Source of the DNA: Spongospora subterranea f. sp. subterranea
Lineage: Eukaryota; Endomyxa: Phytomyxea; Phytomyxea; Plasmodiophorida
NCBI GenBank assembly: GCA_049724395.1
Contig: JAUGWO010000052.1
Coordinates: 1 to 25,642 of the forward strand
Direction of reading: 5' to 3'
Length of the DNA: 25,642 bases
Positions 9,899-19,936 of the stretch are shown here, piece by piece (positions within the stretch are counted from its first letter, which is position 1; each line of letters starts with the position of its first letter). Position numbers and translations under genes: made by a program. A model generated the notes under the pieces. The model was not told the origin of the DNA and ran no database searches. It saw only the letters and a program-made list of their open reading frames with translations.

Positions 9899-11937
9899 TT
9901 TATGGTATAATGATGTGGACGTCGGGCTGTGGAGATAGTATTCAAACCGGTTTGTCCCCCTGGGCAAATTTGGCCTAAACATTCAATTTTACTGTTGCCC
10001 AATATCTGTTCTCTTGATTTTACTTTGGGCACATGTGGGATAGGAGTTTTTCCTTAATCATTGTTTGCACGCTGATCTGTCTGTCTGTGTTTGCTGTTTT
10101 CACCAGTCAAATCCATGTCTGCTGTGGACTCTGAACTGATGACATATCCTGAATTCCTCGGCTTTTGTAGACTTTTGCAGGTCATCATGTACTGAGGACT
10201 TGAATAATGTCACTGTCATCGGCGACGTGACTATTGATAGCCAGGTTTGCAAGAGCATATGGTTGAGGAAACCTTGCAAATCGAGAGGTATATCGTGACA
10301 ATTGATAAATCAGGTTCAGCAGTTAAGGATTAACCAGACTTACAGCAAGCGTGATCTCAATTCAGTCCATGCACCATAAAATCTGAACTCGACCAATCAA
10401 CGATGGCACTCATAAACCAGGTACAATGGACCTTTGAAACTTGGTCGGTTTCAGCGCTGGAAAGAAGTTTGGCACGCTTCCACCAATTCTGTGTACGGAT
10501 GGGGTTTGACATTCGAAACTGGATGATGCAGATGAATTATCCCAGAGAAAAAGCAACCCGTTCAACGACACTCACGTCGGATTACACGCATCATGTTGCA
10601 TTCGCTGCTGAATTCAAGATTGTCACAGGAAGGTCTGTCGTAAAATGCGTTGCTTCTCTCTTGGATAACAAATTTGAGCATATGCATCAACGACAACATT
10701 ATACTGATCATGAAGTGCCAGTGCTGTGATCAAATCATGGTCTGACGGAAATTATGTTGTGACCAAATTATTTTCTAGCGTGGGCCACTGGAAATGATGA
10801 ATGATGCCCGCTTTGTCATCGCCAATGGAAAGAATCGATGGGTAGAATCGTACTGGGTTCAGAATGATGTCGAAAAATGCATGCGGAACATACAGCAAAG
10901 GATCAACGTTTGCAAATGTGAGGACAAGGCATGTGAAATGATGAAAGAACAAGCATGAGCGAGCAGGAGAAACCCAACAAAAAAAAACCTAATCGCTCTG
11001 ATAGCATCTTCGGGGAACTTCAGATACGGTCACTTTTTGAAATCAATTTGTAACAATTGTACACGTGGAAACCTTGTTGAACTCAACTTGTGCATTAGAG
11101 GCTAACTCATTCATCAGCTTTTCCGTCTTTAAGGCGTTTTAGCCTGCCCAGAAGGTTCCATCTGCAATTCTAGCATAGAGAAAGAGTGCTGAGTTCTCCA
11201 GTATATTTTTGCTCCCCTTTATATTCAGCGCCTGAGCTGGAACCCTCGACTCGTGGTAGCGGACCACACCGAACGGACACCTACACCACACCAAAAACAG
11301 AACTCTTGAATGTGATCATGTGATTCTTCAAAAATTGCTTTTTAAATGCTGAAAATGGGTTTGCAACAGTTGTCTGTGTAGATGTTTGAAATCGACTGTG
11401 GGTCTCTGTTTATTTGGACTTGTTTGAAAAAACCTGGCAGATTGCACATCTTCTGTTCATTCGTGGTCAGCGATGTGGTTTTTCCCTCTGTGAGAAAACT
11501 ATTTTACCATCTTTTACGCCTTTGCACACACAAATATGGCGAGCTTGCATCTGCATTCGCAGGTCGCTGGCTCGCAAATATTGGCTACTTTTGGGATCAT
11601 TCGATTTGTCACCTCAAAAATAATGGCGAAATTACCATTTTCTGAAACTGTTTATAATTTGGCGGGAACAATGTCGATTCTGATCGTTTTTGCTGATGGG
11701 CATTGGTATTGCGGTGTTAGCCAATGAAGGTAGAGAGTATGGTTCAGAGACTTTTCGTGGAAGTGGGTCAGAGAGGTGAACCTCGGCAGCCTAAACACTT
11801 GACCTGACTGTCAACCCCAACTGAAGCAATTGTTGATTTTAAGTGACGTAGCGATGGAGAGGTGGAAGGACGGTGTATTAGATAGAGAGCGTAAGAAAGA
11901 TGTTGACAAGAATGGTCAGCAGCGGTTCATTCAATAC
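9899..11937. other. Gene-free stretch between the inverted paralogues
   Basis: About 2 kb with no convincing gene. The longest open frame (10403-10729, 108 codons, MALINQVQWTFETW...) has no recognisable domain and no homologous partner in the window. Other frames around 11382-11727 overlap one another and look random. A short AC-rich patch lies near 11265-11300. I see no structured RNA or transposon remnant. Confidence 0.5.
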
Positions 11938-12190
11938 TCCTCCTTAAAAACGGGCCTGGCTTGAGGGGATATCTGGGCGTGAAATTCGACGTTGCGCCGA
12001 GAGTTGGTACCGGTTTCCACGAGCGCTCCAATGTCGGGTGGTTTTCCCTAATCGAGATAGTACTATCGAGAGTTGAGGACAGCATGGACAATGAAGAGAG
12101 GGGTTTAGAATGATCAGAATCAAGGATCACGACAGGAGGTGACGGTTGATTACGATCTGGGATAACATTCCCTGTATAGGGTGACAGCAT
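11938..12190 (-). repeat. Dispersed repeat, copy 2 (inverted partner at 7585-7833)
   Basis: Reverse-complement partner of 7585-7833. On the minus strand an open frame (12235-11927) runs through it and reads PPVVILDSDHSKPLSSL and later ENHPTLERSWKPVPTL. It joins almost directly onto the homologous 3' flank of paralogue B (12245-12545), whereas copy 1 lies upstream of paralogue A. The repeat is therefore not part of the same duplicated block. Function unknown. Confidence 0.7.
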
Positions 12191-12244
12191 TCCCACACCA
12201 TTGCGCCGTGAACAGCCTTCATCTCCAGCAACCACAAAGTGAAT

Positions 12245-12545
12245 TCGAAGATAATGATCGAATATTCATTGAAAGAGTGCAATCACTTGCGACTCCCAAA
12301 TGTCAGAGGGCATTAAATGACGAAACTCTGCTTCTGGTCGGTCAGTAATCCGACTGAAGCTGATCTGCATCCGCACTATGCTCAAACATCGTTCAGGGCC
12401 CTTGCTCGGATTGAGACACGAGCCATATCTCGCTTAATTAAAATAACCGACAAACAATCATCGATTCCCCCGACCGAAATATCGCTTTCTACACGTGGCT
12501 ATTATCATATTACTGTAGAAAAAATCTATGGAACTGACAGAAACA
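12245..12545 (-). repeat. 3' flank of paralogue B, homologous to 9600-9890
   Basis: Reading the minus strand from the stop of paralogue B, this segment matches the downstream region of paralogue A in the same order, including the CAGTTCCATA, CGGGGG, TGTTTGTCGGTT and GGGAGTCGCA words. The two copies have diverged by substitutions and gaps, much as the genes themselves have. Confidence 0.7.
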
Positions 12546-12672
12546 AAACTTGAAGCAGTTAAGCGCCAAAATACTCAACTTGATCACGTAATTTGGTCTG
12601 ATATATCAAGGGTATCAACAGTATGTCCATGAGCGTATGTTGATATTGAAAAATCTTCTTTATAAATGTGTT

Positions 12673-13978
12673 TCATTGACTGGAGAAGGATTTTGCGGAA
12701 ACTTGGGCGATATTTCCCACCAAATCTTCGAAGACGTCAGCGAAACGATGCTTGATGACGTGAAACATTGGATGAGTGTCGGGTTCAAGCGCGTCGGCTG
12801 GATTTCGGTCAAGAACTTCCTTGACTTGTTGATCAAGTGACTTTGGGTCAAATGGAGTGTCGACTAGAAGAATGCCGAGCATGGTGATAATTACATGATG
12901 GTGTTCCGGAAGCAAACCCAGCTTCAATATTGTCTGATTTGTGGCTGTGAATATTTCAGAGAGCAGCGCCGAACCGGGATCAAGACGTCTGCGCTGTTCT
13001 CTTTTACTAAACACGATGTTGAAGTCGCTGATCAATTTACTGAGTCGGTCGGATAAGGCGGAAATCAACGTATTGATGTTGCGAAAGCACTTGAGTAGCA
13101 CATCTATAGAAGGGAGACCGTTTAGATGGTATTTGAGCTGGTCGGTGACCAGGATAACGTCTGGATCCACGTCCCCACCGTCATTCGGCGTTGTCTCTGC
13201 TCTGAAAGCATCACAATTTGAAATCATTCTGATTGATGGAGTGCCAGACATCACCAGATCGACTGAAAATATGTGAAAGGGATTGTCTGTTCAACGACTT
13301 ATGCTTGATTTGATGAAATGCAAGTTTTGTTAAAGAACCTCGCAGGTCTGAATCGCACTGAGCAGGATTGAGATGGTTTTGTGACATCAGCGCTTTTGAC
13401 CAATCATTATACCACTTTTTGATATCATTTTCGAGAAGTAGGTTGAGGGATTCAACTGTTGGTGCAATATCTTCCCGTTGTTCAATCATGAAAGGTTGAG
13501 AAGATGGGACATCCTGATCCAATTCCAGGCTGCCCAACGTACCCATAAACAATTGTTTGAAATCCTGTTGCTCCTCCGGGTGCTCGACTGCATCTTGAAA
13601 CCATAGGCGACCCTGTTCATGTTCCCGGCGTCCGATGAAATCAGAATCGAAATACCGGAGATCCTGGTCCTGTTTCAGTTTGTTGAAAGCAGGTGCAAAA
13701 AGTTGGACATATTGTTGATATTCCTGTTGCCCGAGAGCGCCAGGTTGAAGTTGATCATATTCCATATCGTAAACCTGTTGCTGTTGGAAGGAATCAACAA
13801 TGTTCCAATAATGTTGTTCAAATTGAAGTTGATCGATTTGGGGTTGACAGTGATGATTGTAAAAAACCTCTTGGTCAGTCCGTGTTTCAATGATGGGAAG
13901 CCTTTGACCCGAATAACTGTTGGTGAACATTGCCAACCCAGTGCCCATTAGCGCCATGAAAATCACCAAAATCGACAT
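12673..13978 (-). CDS. Predicted secreted Gln/Asp-rich protein, paralogue B
   Basis: Paralogue of 8028-9427 on the opposite strand, function unknown. It begins with a matching signal peptide (MSILVIFMALMGTGLA). The mature part is Gln-rich (for example QQQQVYDMEYDQLQPG), then GSLELDQDV, KKWYNDWSKALMSQ and CDSDLRGSLTKLAF, aligned with the same blocks of paralogue A. The second half, in an overlapping frame (13254-12673), has DVILVTDQLKYHL, SALSDRLSKLISDFN and LLPEHHHVIITMLG, again conserved. As in paralogue A two frames are needed, with a short intron or about one break in between; the junction does not lie at the same point in the two copies, which argues for independent decay rather than a shared intron. 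The short sequence before the start (ending GAGCAATGTCGAT) is similar in both genes and may hold a shared core promoter. Gln-rich repeats of paralogue A are absent. Confidence 0.6.
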
Positions 13979-14267
13979 TGCTCAGACAGAGGGAAATGGA
14001 CGGTTCGCCGTTGCGCAGTCCGTCGGTCGTAAATTCGCAGTCGTACGCAGTTCTGATACGAATCGGGCCAGCTTACTGGAATAATACCGGAATTGGCTGG
14101 ATCAAAACAGATCAAAACGCTGGATCAAAAAGTGTGTGCCAGTCTTTTGATCCAGTCAAATCTGCACAACAGACAAGACTGGGTCAAATCACCAGTTGGG
14201 GGTATCAAATATGGGAAATCGTCAGGGGGCGTGGGTCCTGGTTGGTCCCACTGGGTCCCAGTCCCAG

Positions 14268-14394
14268 GACCAAATAACTGCGGTTATTTGGTCGGATCAG
14301 GGACACAGGTCCTTAGTCAGTTTGTCCGCCCATCGCTACTGTACTTATCTCTGGTCGTCTTCATATCTGGTCGTCTCCTTATCTGGTCGTCTTC
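14268..14394. repeat. Perfect hairpin and 16-bp triple repeat before the Crypton
   Basis: GACCAAATAAC (14268-14278) and GTTATTTGGTC (14283-14293) form a perfect 11-bp stem with a TGCG loop. It is followed by three copies of a 16-bp unit around CTGGTCGTCTTC at 14351, 14367 and 14383. The surroundings (14085-14270) are also locally repetitive, with several GGATCAAAA and GGGTCC words. This could mark the 5' end of the Crypton, but Cryptons lack defined terminal repeats, so the link is only positional. Confidence 0.6.
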
Positions 14395-14458
14395 TTCCAT
14401 TGAGAGTTAGCGTGACGATGCCATCCGATGCCATTCGTCGTCATCTACTTAGTATTAA

Positions 14459-16438
14459 CGTAGTCTGGAGATTCGCCCAAAGTATACAACCAAGGCGTAT
14501 GCAAGTCGTCATTCCGAATTTCAAGCATGGTGCGCTGACAACGGTTTTTCCGATGGCAGCACGGTGACCGGAGACAAATTGCATTTGTTCCTCGATGAGC
14601 AGGTCATTAACCGACATTCCAGGAAGAGAAAAGCAACAGTGAGCGAATCGATTGGCAAGGTCGGGAAGTCCACAGTGTGCGCATACGCGGTTGCAATTGT
14701 TGATCTCTGGCGTCAACAAACGTCTATGAAGATGAACTCGCATCCAAATCCTCGGGATTCGAATGTTAAACGATTGGTCAAGAATGCAGATTACGGCACG
14801 CAACAGCAAAAATGGACAAACGATCCAGACAACAAAAACAGTGCAATATCTCGGAGCAACGCTAACACGCCAATAACGAAAATAACCACTCAACTTTCAC
14901 TATTCAACTGACAGAAGTGGCTAACGATATAAGGAAACGATGTAAACTGGTACGAGAAATGACAAAATACCGGATACCAATTTTGGGGTAAAAGCAGAGA
15001 CCACGGGCAACATCTTCGGAACCTATGTGCTTTTTTTATGTCTCACTATGCACTTCTTCGAGGGGAAACCGTTCGAAATTTGGAGTTTGCGGATATGCAT
15101 TCAGTCCAGTTAGAGAAGGAAGGGTTCTCTATTTGCTATGCATTGGTTTTAGTTCTTCGTCAGGGTAAAACAAACCAATTTGGGCGCAACGATTATGGGC
15201 TTTCGTTCGCAACAAAGACGTTCGGATCTGTCCTTGGGTTGCTCTCTGGTTTGATTTGTTTTGGCGGTTTCACGTCGAAAATGAGCCATTTCCCGTTTTC
15301 ACTACGAGCGAAGACTGGCTCAATCTGAAGCTTCTCAAGAGTGGCCAACATCCTAGAACTCCTCTCGACTACAAGACTCATAAAGAATCAATTTATTCTG
15401 CGTTCCGGTCTGTTGGATTGAATGACAAAGCCAAGATTCACGCTGCCCGAGTTTCCAGAGCAAGGATGGCTGAATTAGGTGGCGCATTCGAAGATCAGAT
15501 TCGTCGTCTCGGAAGGTGGAACAATCAGGCGATGGAAAACTGTTACCTGACTTCTCTGCCTCGAGAAGCCATCAGAACTCTGGCCGGATTTTCTCCGGCG
15601 CAAGGAAACTTTTATCTCTAGCGTGCCGCAATTGAACCTCCTGAAGCGCTGAAACTGATGCTCTTCCTATGGTTGAGACTTGTCTGAACCGGATTGCTAC
15701 CGGGGAATATTGTCAGACTATTGCGGCAAAGGGATCCTTCAAAGACTCAGAACCGTGATTTTGCAGGATTCGGTATTTATGAGATCGAAGTATCCTGAGC
15801 ATCCTTTATGGAGTGCTAATATATTCTCTTGTGACATCTATCGTAATTTCTCCCGCGATTTACTCACAGCAGTCAGCAAAGCTTGTGACCCGACGGAAAT
15901 TCGGCTACAACAAGTGATGCCAGCACTGTCTGAAAAGGTTGATGCAGTTTATCAAGATCTGAAGACAACAATCACAGCGACAATCGATCCGATATCACGC
16001 AGTCTATCTTCATTGCGGGAGAATTTAGGGGATTTACTTTCTGGCAGGGTACCGGTCACAATCAATGCTCAATGGCAAGAATCGCGGGATGAAAGTCGTC
16101 CAACGGAACCATGTGATGTCGGTCATCCGGTCATGCAAGGCGAATGTGATGGTGCGAGCCCAGTATCGTTCAAAAAGAGCAGAGGAATCCATTCTGTGGT
16201 GGACCTATGGAGAGAGTGGTCTGAGGGACTAGGTGGAGGTCCAGAAGTCAGGGATTTGGAAAGGAGATGGGGATCAAAATGGCGCCACGGTAGCGAGAGA
16301 AGGTTCTTTAATCACCGGAGAACAGTGATTGATGCAATTATTGATAAGGCGCGGTCCTTTAATAGTGGTGTGACGCCAGAAAACTGTCTTGTCGCAGCTG
16401 AAATACTGGAAGACAGTCGAAAAACCGATGGGAAATAG
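14459..16438 (+). mobile_element. Crypton tyrosine-recombinase transposon, decayed, with GCR1_C domain
   Basis: A fungal-type Crypton: a DNA transposon moved by a tyrosine recombinase. The N-terminal core-binding part (about 14462-14830) contains HSEFQAWCADNGF, DKLHLFLDEQV and VDLWRQQTSMKMN. The catalytic part (about 14985-15620) contains SHYALLRGE with the first catalytic Arg (about 15059), VLVLRQGKTNQFG, the His-x-x-Arg box in KIHAARVSRARM (His about 15439) and the nucleophile Tyr in MENCYLTSLP (about 15544). The third block (15680-16438) ends with a GCR1_C DNA-binding domain (about 16190-16355, VVDLWREWSEGL and GSKWRHGSERRFF). All four catalytic positions survive, but the frame changes near 15220, there is a TAG at 15619-15621 before the third block, and stops interrupt 14909-14968, so about four breaks make it inactive. 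The middle linker between catalytic and GCR1_C parts is only partly readable. Confidence 0.88.
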
Positions 16439-16961
16439 CTTGACTGGCTATCCAAGCACATTAAACAAAAGTCCTTTAGCAATAATAAACGAAGGTGTTA
16501 CGTTCTCCATCTGTTGGTTTCTTCACCTTCGAGCTGAGACTCAGACTAGTACCCAGAAAACCGCGAAAGATTGTTGATGCGACGTTCCATTGTTTGTTCA
16601 TCGAACAAATCTGTTGCGCGTGAACGTTGTTTCAAATTGCAGAAGTTAACATCGATACTGGAACAGATTCAACTTTACTCGATACACTCTTAATTGATTC
16701 TTTCAAATCCATCATGTTGATCATCAAAGAAGGCGTTTTGTAGAACATTTTCACTGCGGTTCAACACTGGTTTGACACGCTGTCATCGCGTATGTACACC
16801 CAGATGTACAGCTGCCATTTGTTGCGTAACTTTCAGTTACTCCGCCGTTCGGAAATAAAGGTCTCACGCACCTTTTTTTGATGTTCGGAAATAAAAAGGT
16901 CTCATTGATGGTTCTGCAAAATTAAAGCTCAGTGCACCCTGCGTTCGCTGTTTCAGAACTT

Positions 16962-17000
16962 CCAAGGCCATCATTGAATTCTTCTTAATGATGGCCTTGG
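16962..17000. repeat. Perfect 14-bp stem-loop
   Basis: CCAAGGCCATCATT (16962-16975) is the exact reverse complement of AATGATGGCCTTGG (16987-17000), with an 11-nt loop beginning GAATTC. No poly-T tail follows directly, so a terminator is not supported. It could be a hairpin of a mobile element or a chance local inversion. Confidence 0.85.
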
Positions 17001-17213
17001 CGCCTGACGAACTTGTTGACGCTTTCAAGGTTTTGGACAGGGAAAAGTTTGAAGAACCGGTCCATTGGAAGAATTTTTTATTCATCACCACTCTGTGCAT
17101 CCTGCTTTGCTAGATGCAAAACTGCAATGTCGCAGGGTAAATTGTCTGGAACATCACCTTGGCGCCTGAGCCGTTCCTTGCCCATGTGAGGCATCATATA
17201 ATTGTTGCCCCCT

Positions 17214-17287
17214 TGACCTTCATGATCTCCATACTGCATTGCTGGAGAGTTAAAAGTGACCTTCATGATCTCCATACTGCATTGCTG
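17214..17287. repeat. 31-bp direct repeat, period 43
   Basis: The 31-bp word beginning TGACCTTCATGATC and ending CATTGCTG occurs at 17214-17244 and again at 17257-17287 without a mismatch, separated by 12 bp. It is a young local duplication in non-coding sequence. Confidence 0.9.
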
Positions 17288-18163
17288 CAGCTGTAAGGTC
17301 TAAATCGTCTGAGGATTCAGCCGCACACGATTTGAAATCGCGTTTTGCGCCAATTATCATCGGTTGAAGTTCGTCAGCATCGTCATGGGCAACCATTCCA
17401 TGAGCAGCATCTACAGCCAAAGGTAAACGACATAACAAACACTGTGAAGTGGAGGTACCATTGTTGGAGCGATTAGTTCTCCACTGGCGAATTTTGCGCC
17501 CTAGTAACGCTGAATCCAACAACGCGAACAACGCGTCGTGTGATTTGACTTGCTTGCCAGTTACAACGTTCACATCAATTCCATCGTTGAGCTCGGACAT
17601 AATAGTGTTCAAACGCTCTTTCGTGCTCTGGAGTCCAAGCCGCTACTTTATTGCTATTCTTGTTCACCATCTTCTGAACTCTTTGGACTGTGATGCCTTT
17701 CGGACTGCGCCACCTTCTTATGTGACAGTGACAATCAATATATGTGCCACCCTTAAAGTCGCTCGGGACTTAGCGCAAAAACTGCGTGTATGAAGTGTGG
17801 CCAGTGGGTACACAGTGTACCAACCGGTCAGACTGAAAAAATCCGGTCTTGGAAAATGGAACAAAACTTCCAACTGCAAAATCTCGTGTTCTGTACACTT
17901 CCAAGGGTCGGCGATTGCTCAGCATTTTAAACCACACAGATGCGCAGTTTTTCGAATTTTGAACCGTGACTTCTTGAAGCATCTCGTCGCAATATGTAAA
18001 ACTGCGTTGTCCCAGTCACGGGGCATCTCCTAAGTTTTTTTTTTAGCTTTAATTTGGTTTTTAGCTGTGAAAATAACCAGTTTCAGCGCTGTTTTTTTTT
18101 AGACTGAAAAAACCGGTTTCTGCAGTCGTTTCAGTCTGCAGCGCACTCCGCAGTGTTTAACAA

Positions 18164-19099
18164 ATGACTTCAGCTGAAGAAGGGGTTTGGTTTTGTAAAT
18201 ACGCATCTGCCATCATCGGAGCCCAGCCGAAATTTTTCAGAACGTTAACGTGGAAAAGGAAATGGAAGGCACATTTGGCCTCTGCTTGCCCGCATGCCTT
18301 CGAGTATGGCTTGATATTCGTTGCTCGCACGCAGACTTGCGACGAGAACACCTCCTGATGGGCCTCAACTTCCTTCAGTCTTACCGGCCAGAGGATGTCG
18401 CATGTCCAGTTTTCAAAATATCTGCCAAAAATTACAGGAAATGGGTTTGGATTATTATCAATTGTATTGCAAACCTCGACTACGTAGGCATTCATTTATG
18501 AATAGAAATATGCTCATTATCTCATACATTTGAATTAGATACATTGGGAAGACCGGTGGGAAAACTGGAGCCAACTTGTTCCATCATTCACACTCGATGG
18601 CACAGACCTTTGGGTTTTCGAGCAATCTTTCTTTGACAAAAATGATATGTCTCATAAGTTTAAGCATGCTGGACTTCGATATGAGATTGGCCTTGCTATT
18701 GGCGTAAGCAAGATTGTTCACGTAGCAGGAGGTGTTCCATGTGGGTCATGGCCGGATATCCGTTTGGCTCGGCACTGTGTTGTGCCGAAGCTAATCAAGG
18801 GTGAAAAACCTTCCGCTGACAAGGGTTACAGAGATGGGCGTAAACATTTCTTCACTCCAATTGAACATCCGTCGTCAGAAAAAAATCATCTGCTCAACCG
18901 TCAACTAAAATTGCTACAAGCACGACACGAAATGGTGAACAAAAGATTTAAAGACTTCCGGTGTTTGAAAGAACAATTCAGACATTCCCGAAAGCAACAT
19001 CAGGTAGTTTTTGCTGCCTGTGCGAACTTGGTTCAGCTGAAGCTGATCGAGCAGCCTTTACCTGAAGCACATAAAATGCTGTTCAAGGCGTTTCGTTAA
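18164..19099 (+). mobile_element. PIF/Harbinger-like transposase (DDE_Tnp_4 type), two exons
   Basis: Transposase of the PIF/Harbinger-like DDE group. Exon 1 is read in the frame around 18208-18483 (EKEMEGTFGLCLPACLRVW, HLLMGLNFLQSY, YRKWVWIIINCIANLDY). A 55-nt intron 18484-18538 (GTAGGC...AATTAG) then brings it into the frame of exon 2, 18539-19099, which opens IHWEDRWENWSQLV. The catalytic residues are all present: Asp in LDGTD (18596), Asp in CGSWPDIRLAR (18755) and Glu in LQARHEMVNKRFK (18929). A GEKPSADKGYRDG block matches the family. The 5' end is unclear: an ATG at 18164 opens a plausible N-terminus (MTSAEEGVWFCKYASAIIGA) in another frame, which suggests one frame change near 18240. 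A shorter product could start at 18250. Terminal inverted repeats were not identified. The family is well known from oomycetes and other protists. Confidence 0.8.
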
Positions 19100-19296
19100 C
19101 GGATAGAATTCCCAGTGTATATACTGTATGTACTCCAACCGTCAGGAATTAAAATACACTTTTGATGACTTTCTAACAAAGACCGCAGCTTCCAGGTTGG
19201 TGATAATCCTGAGTGTGGTGGTTAAAACCCTACCGTGGGTGTAATATACCAAAATTAGGGTGGCCAGTTTCTTTTTCTCGTATAAACGTCGAAATC

Positions 19297-19460
19297 AATA
19301 GTCGTAAATAGTCCATCATAGTCAGAAATAGTACTAGGACAATAGTCGGAATTTGTCCGTTATAGTCATAAATAGTCCTAGGGGTTTTGGCTACCATTAG
19401 TCGGGAATAGTCACGGATAGTTCAAAATAGTCACACGCAAAAGTCGCAAATAGTCCGTCC
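19297..19460. repeat. Array of about 13 AATAGTC-like words
   Basis: In 164 bp the word (A)ATAGTC or a one-base variant occurs about 13 times, at irregular spacings often of 9, 10 or 18 bp, with units such as AAATAGTCC, CATAGTCAG, GAATAGTCAC and AAATAGTCAC. All are in the same orientation. It ends about 30 bp before the transposase fragment at 19493. The even orientation and density are not expected by chance; the spacing is too irregular for a simple minisatellite, so a cluster of protein-binding sites or an eroded satellite are both possible. Confidence 0.8.
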
Positions 19461-19492
19461 GTTTTTGCCTCTAGTGCAAAGGTCTGGAAGCG

Positions 19493-19681
19493 ATGTCGCC
19501 AGAGGCGTTTGCCTCAGTTTCAAAAGCCACAATCAGGCGACACGCTCGCAAGTGCTTTCCATATATGGACGCGTACTCGATGAAAAACGGCCAATATCTT
19601 AACATGAAGCAGGTGGAATTCGCTGTGCGAAAATATCGTCGACATCGATCTGTACCTAACTCTATCTTATCAGAGTTATAA
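19493..19681 (+). pseudogene. C-terminal fragment of an IS630/Tc1-like transposase (copy C)
   Basis: The 62-codon frame matches only the last exon of the complete transposase at 25393-25557. Blocks in common are the helix around [33 protein letters not shown] and the ending with Glu-Leu before the stop. The match begins at the same point as the exon boundary of that gene (VSKATIR against VSLSQIR), preceded by a CAG, so the fragment is a remnant starting about at an intron edge. No catalytic domain is left upstream. Subterminal repeats follow at 19834, in the same relative place as behind the complete copy. Confidence 0.8.
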
Positions 19682-19833
19682 AAATCATTTCATCGCCTCT
19701 GGCACTTTGCTCACTGATCTGGATGAATTTGCAATGAAATCTTGGGAGAAATTCAATCAGAAAAGGCTGGGTCAGATAACGGTTTCGGTGAGCAATTCTT
19801 GTTGCTCTGTTCTTTTTTTCTCGCAAGTTCGTT

Positions 19834-19913
19834 CTTCGCGCATATTTACCTTTTTTGCGTGCGCATATTTAGCTTTTGCGCACGCATATTTAGCTTTTTG
19901 CGTACGCATATTT
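19834..19913 (+). repeat. Subterminal repeats, 4 units (copy C 3' side)
   Basis: Four consecutive units of about 19-21 bp with consensus TTTTGCGTGCGCATATTTAGC. Their cores are CGCGCA, TGCGTGCGCA (19856), TGCGCACGCA (19877) and the perfect palindrome TGCGTACGCA (19899-19908). They lie about 150 bp downstream of the copy C stop. Comparable words flank copies A and B, suggesting transposase-binding sites of this family. Confidence 0.75.
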
Positions 19914-19936
19914 GAAATTGAAATGAAACAATTGGA

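Larger units (their letters stand above)
16439..18160. other. Repeat-bearing stretch without a supported gene
   Basis: No gene is supported in these 1.7 kb. Frames on the minus strand (17612-17250, 17275-17078, 17100-16864) have no recognisable domain and are partly made by a local repeat. Seen here: a near repeat of GTTCGGAAATAAA at about 16850 and 16880, a perfect 14-bp hairpin at 16962-17000, a 31-bp direct repeat at 17214-17244 and 17257-17287, CCTTGGCGCCTGA twice (near 16995 and 17157), and T-rich sequence around 18035-18110 with AGACTGAAA paired to TTTCAGTCT. Part may be the left flank of the PIF/Harbinger-like element. Confidence 0.5.

Noticed and set aside
10403-10729. 108-codon open frame in the gap between the paralogues
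   Set aside because: No recognisable domain, no partner in the window, ordinary length for chance in this composition; transcripts would be needed to support it.
16962-17000. Rho-independent terminator
   Set aside because: Eukaryotic context, no T tract after the stem and no gene ending nearby.
16864-17612. Three successive minus-strand frames as a possible gene
   Set aside because: No domain, three different frames, and the recurring QYGDHEG words come only from the 31-bp DNA repeat.
19297-19460. CRISPR-like array
   Set aside because: Repeats are only 6-7 bp with no constant repeat/spacer length, and the window is eukaryotic.
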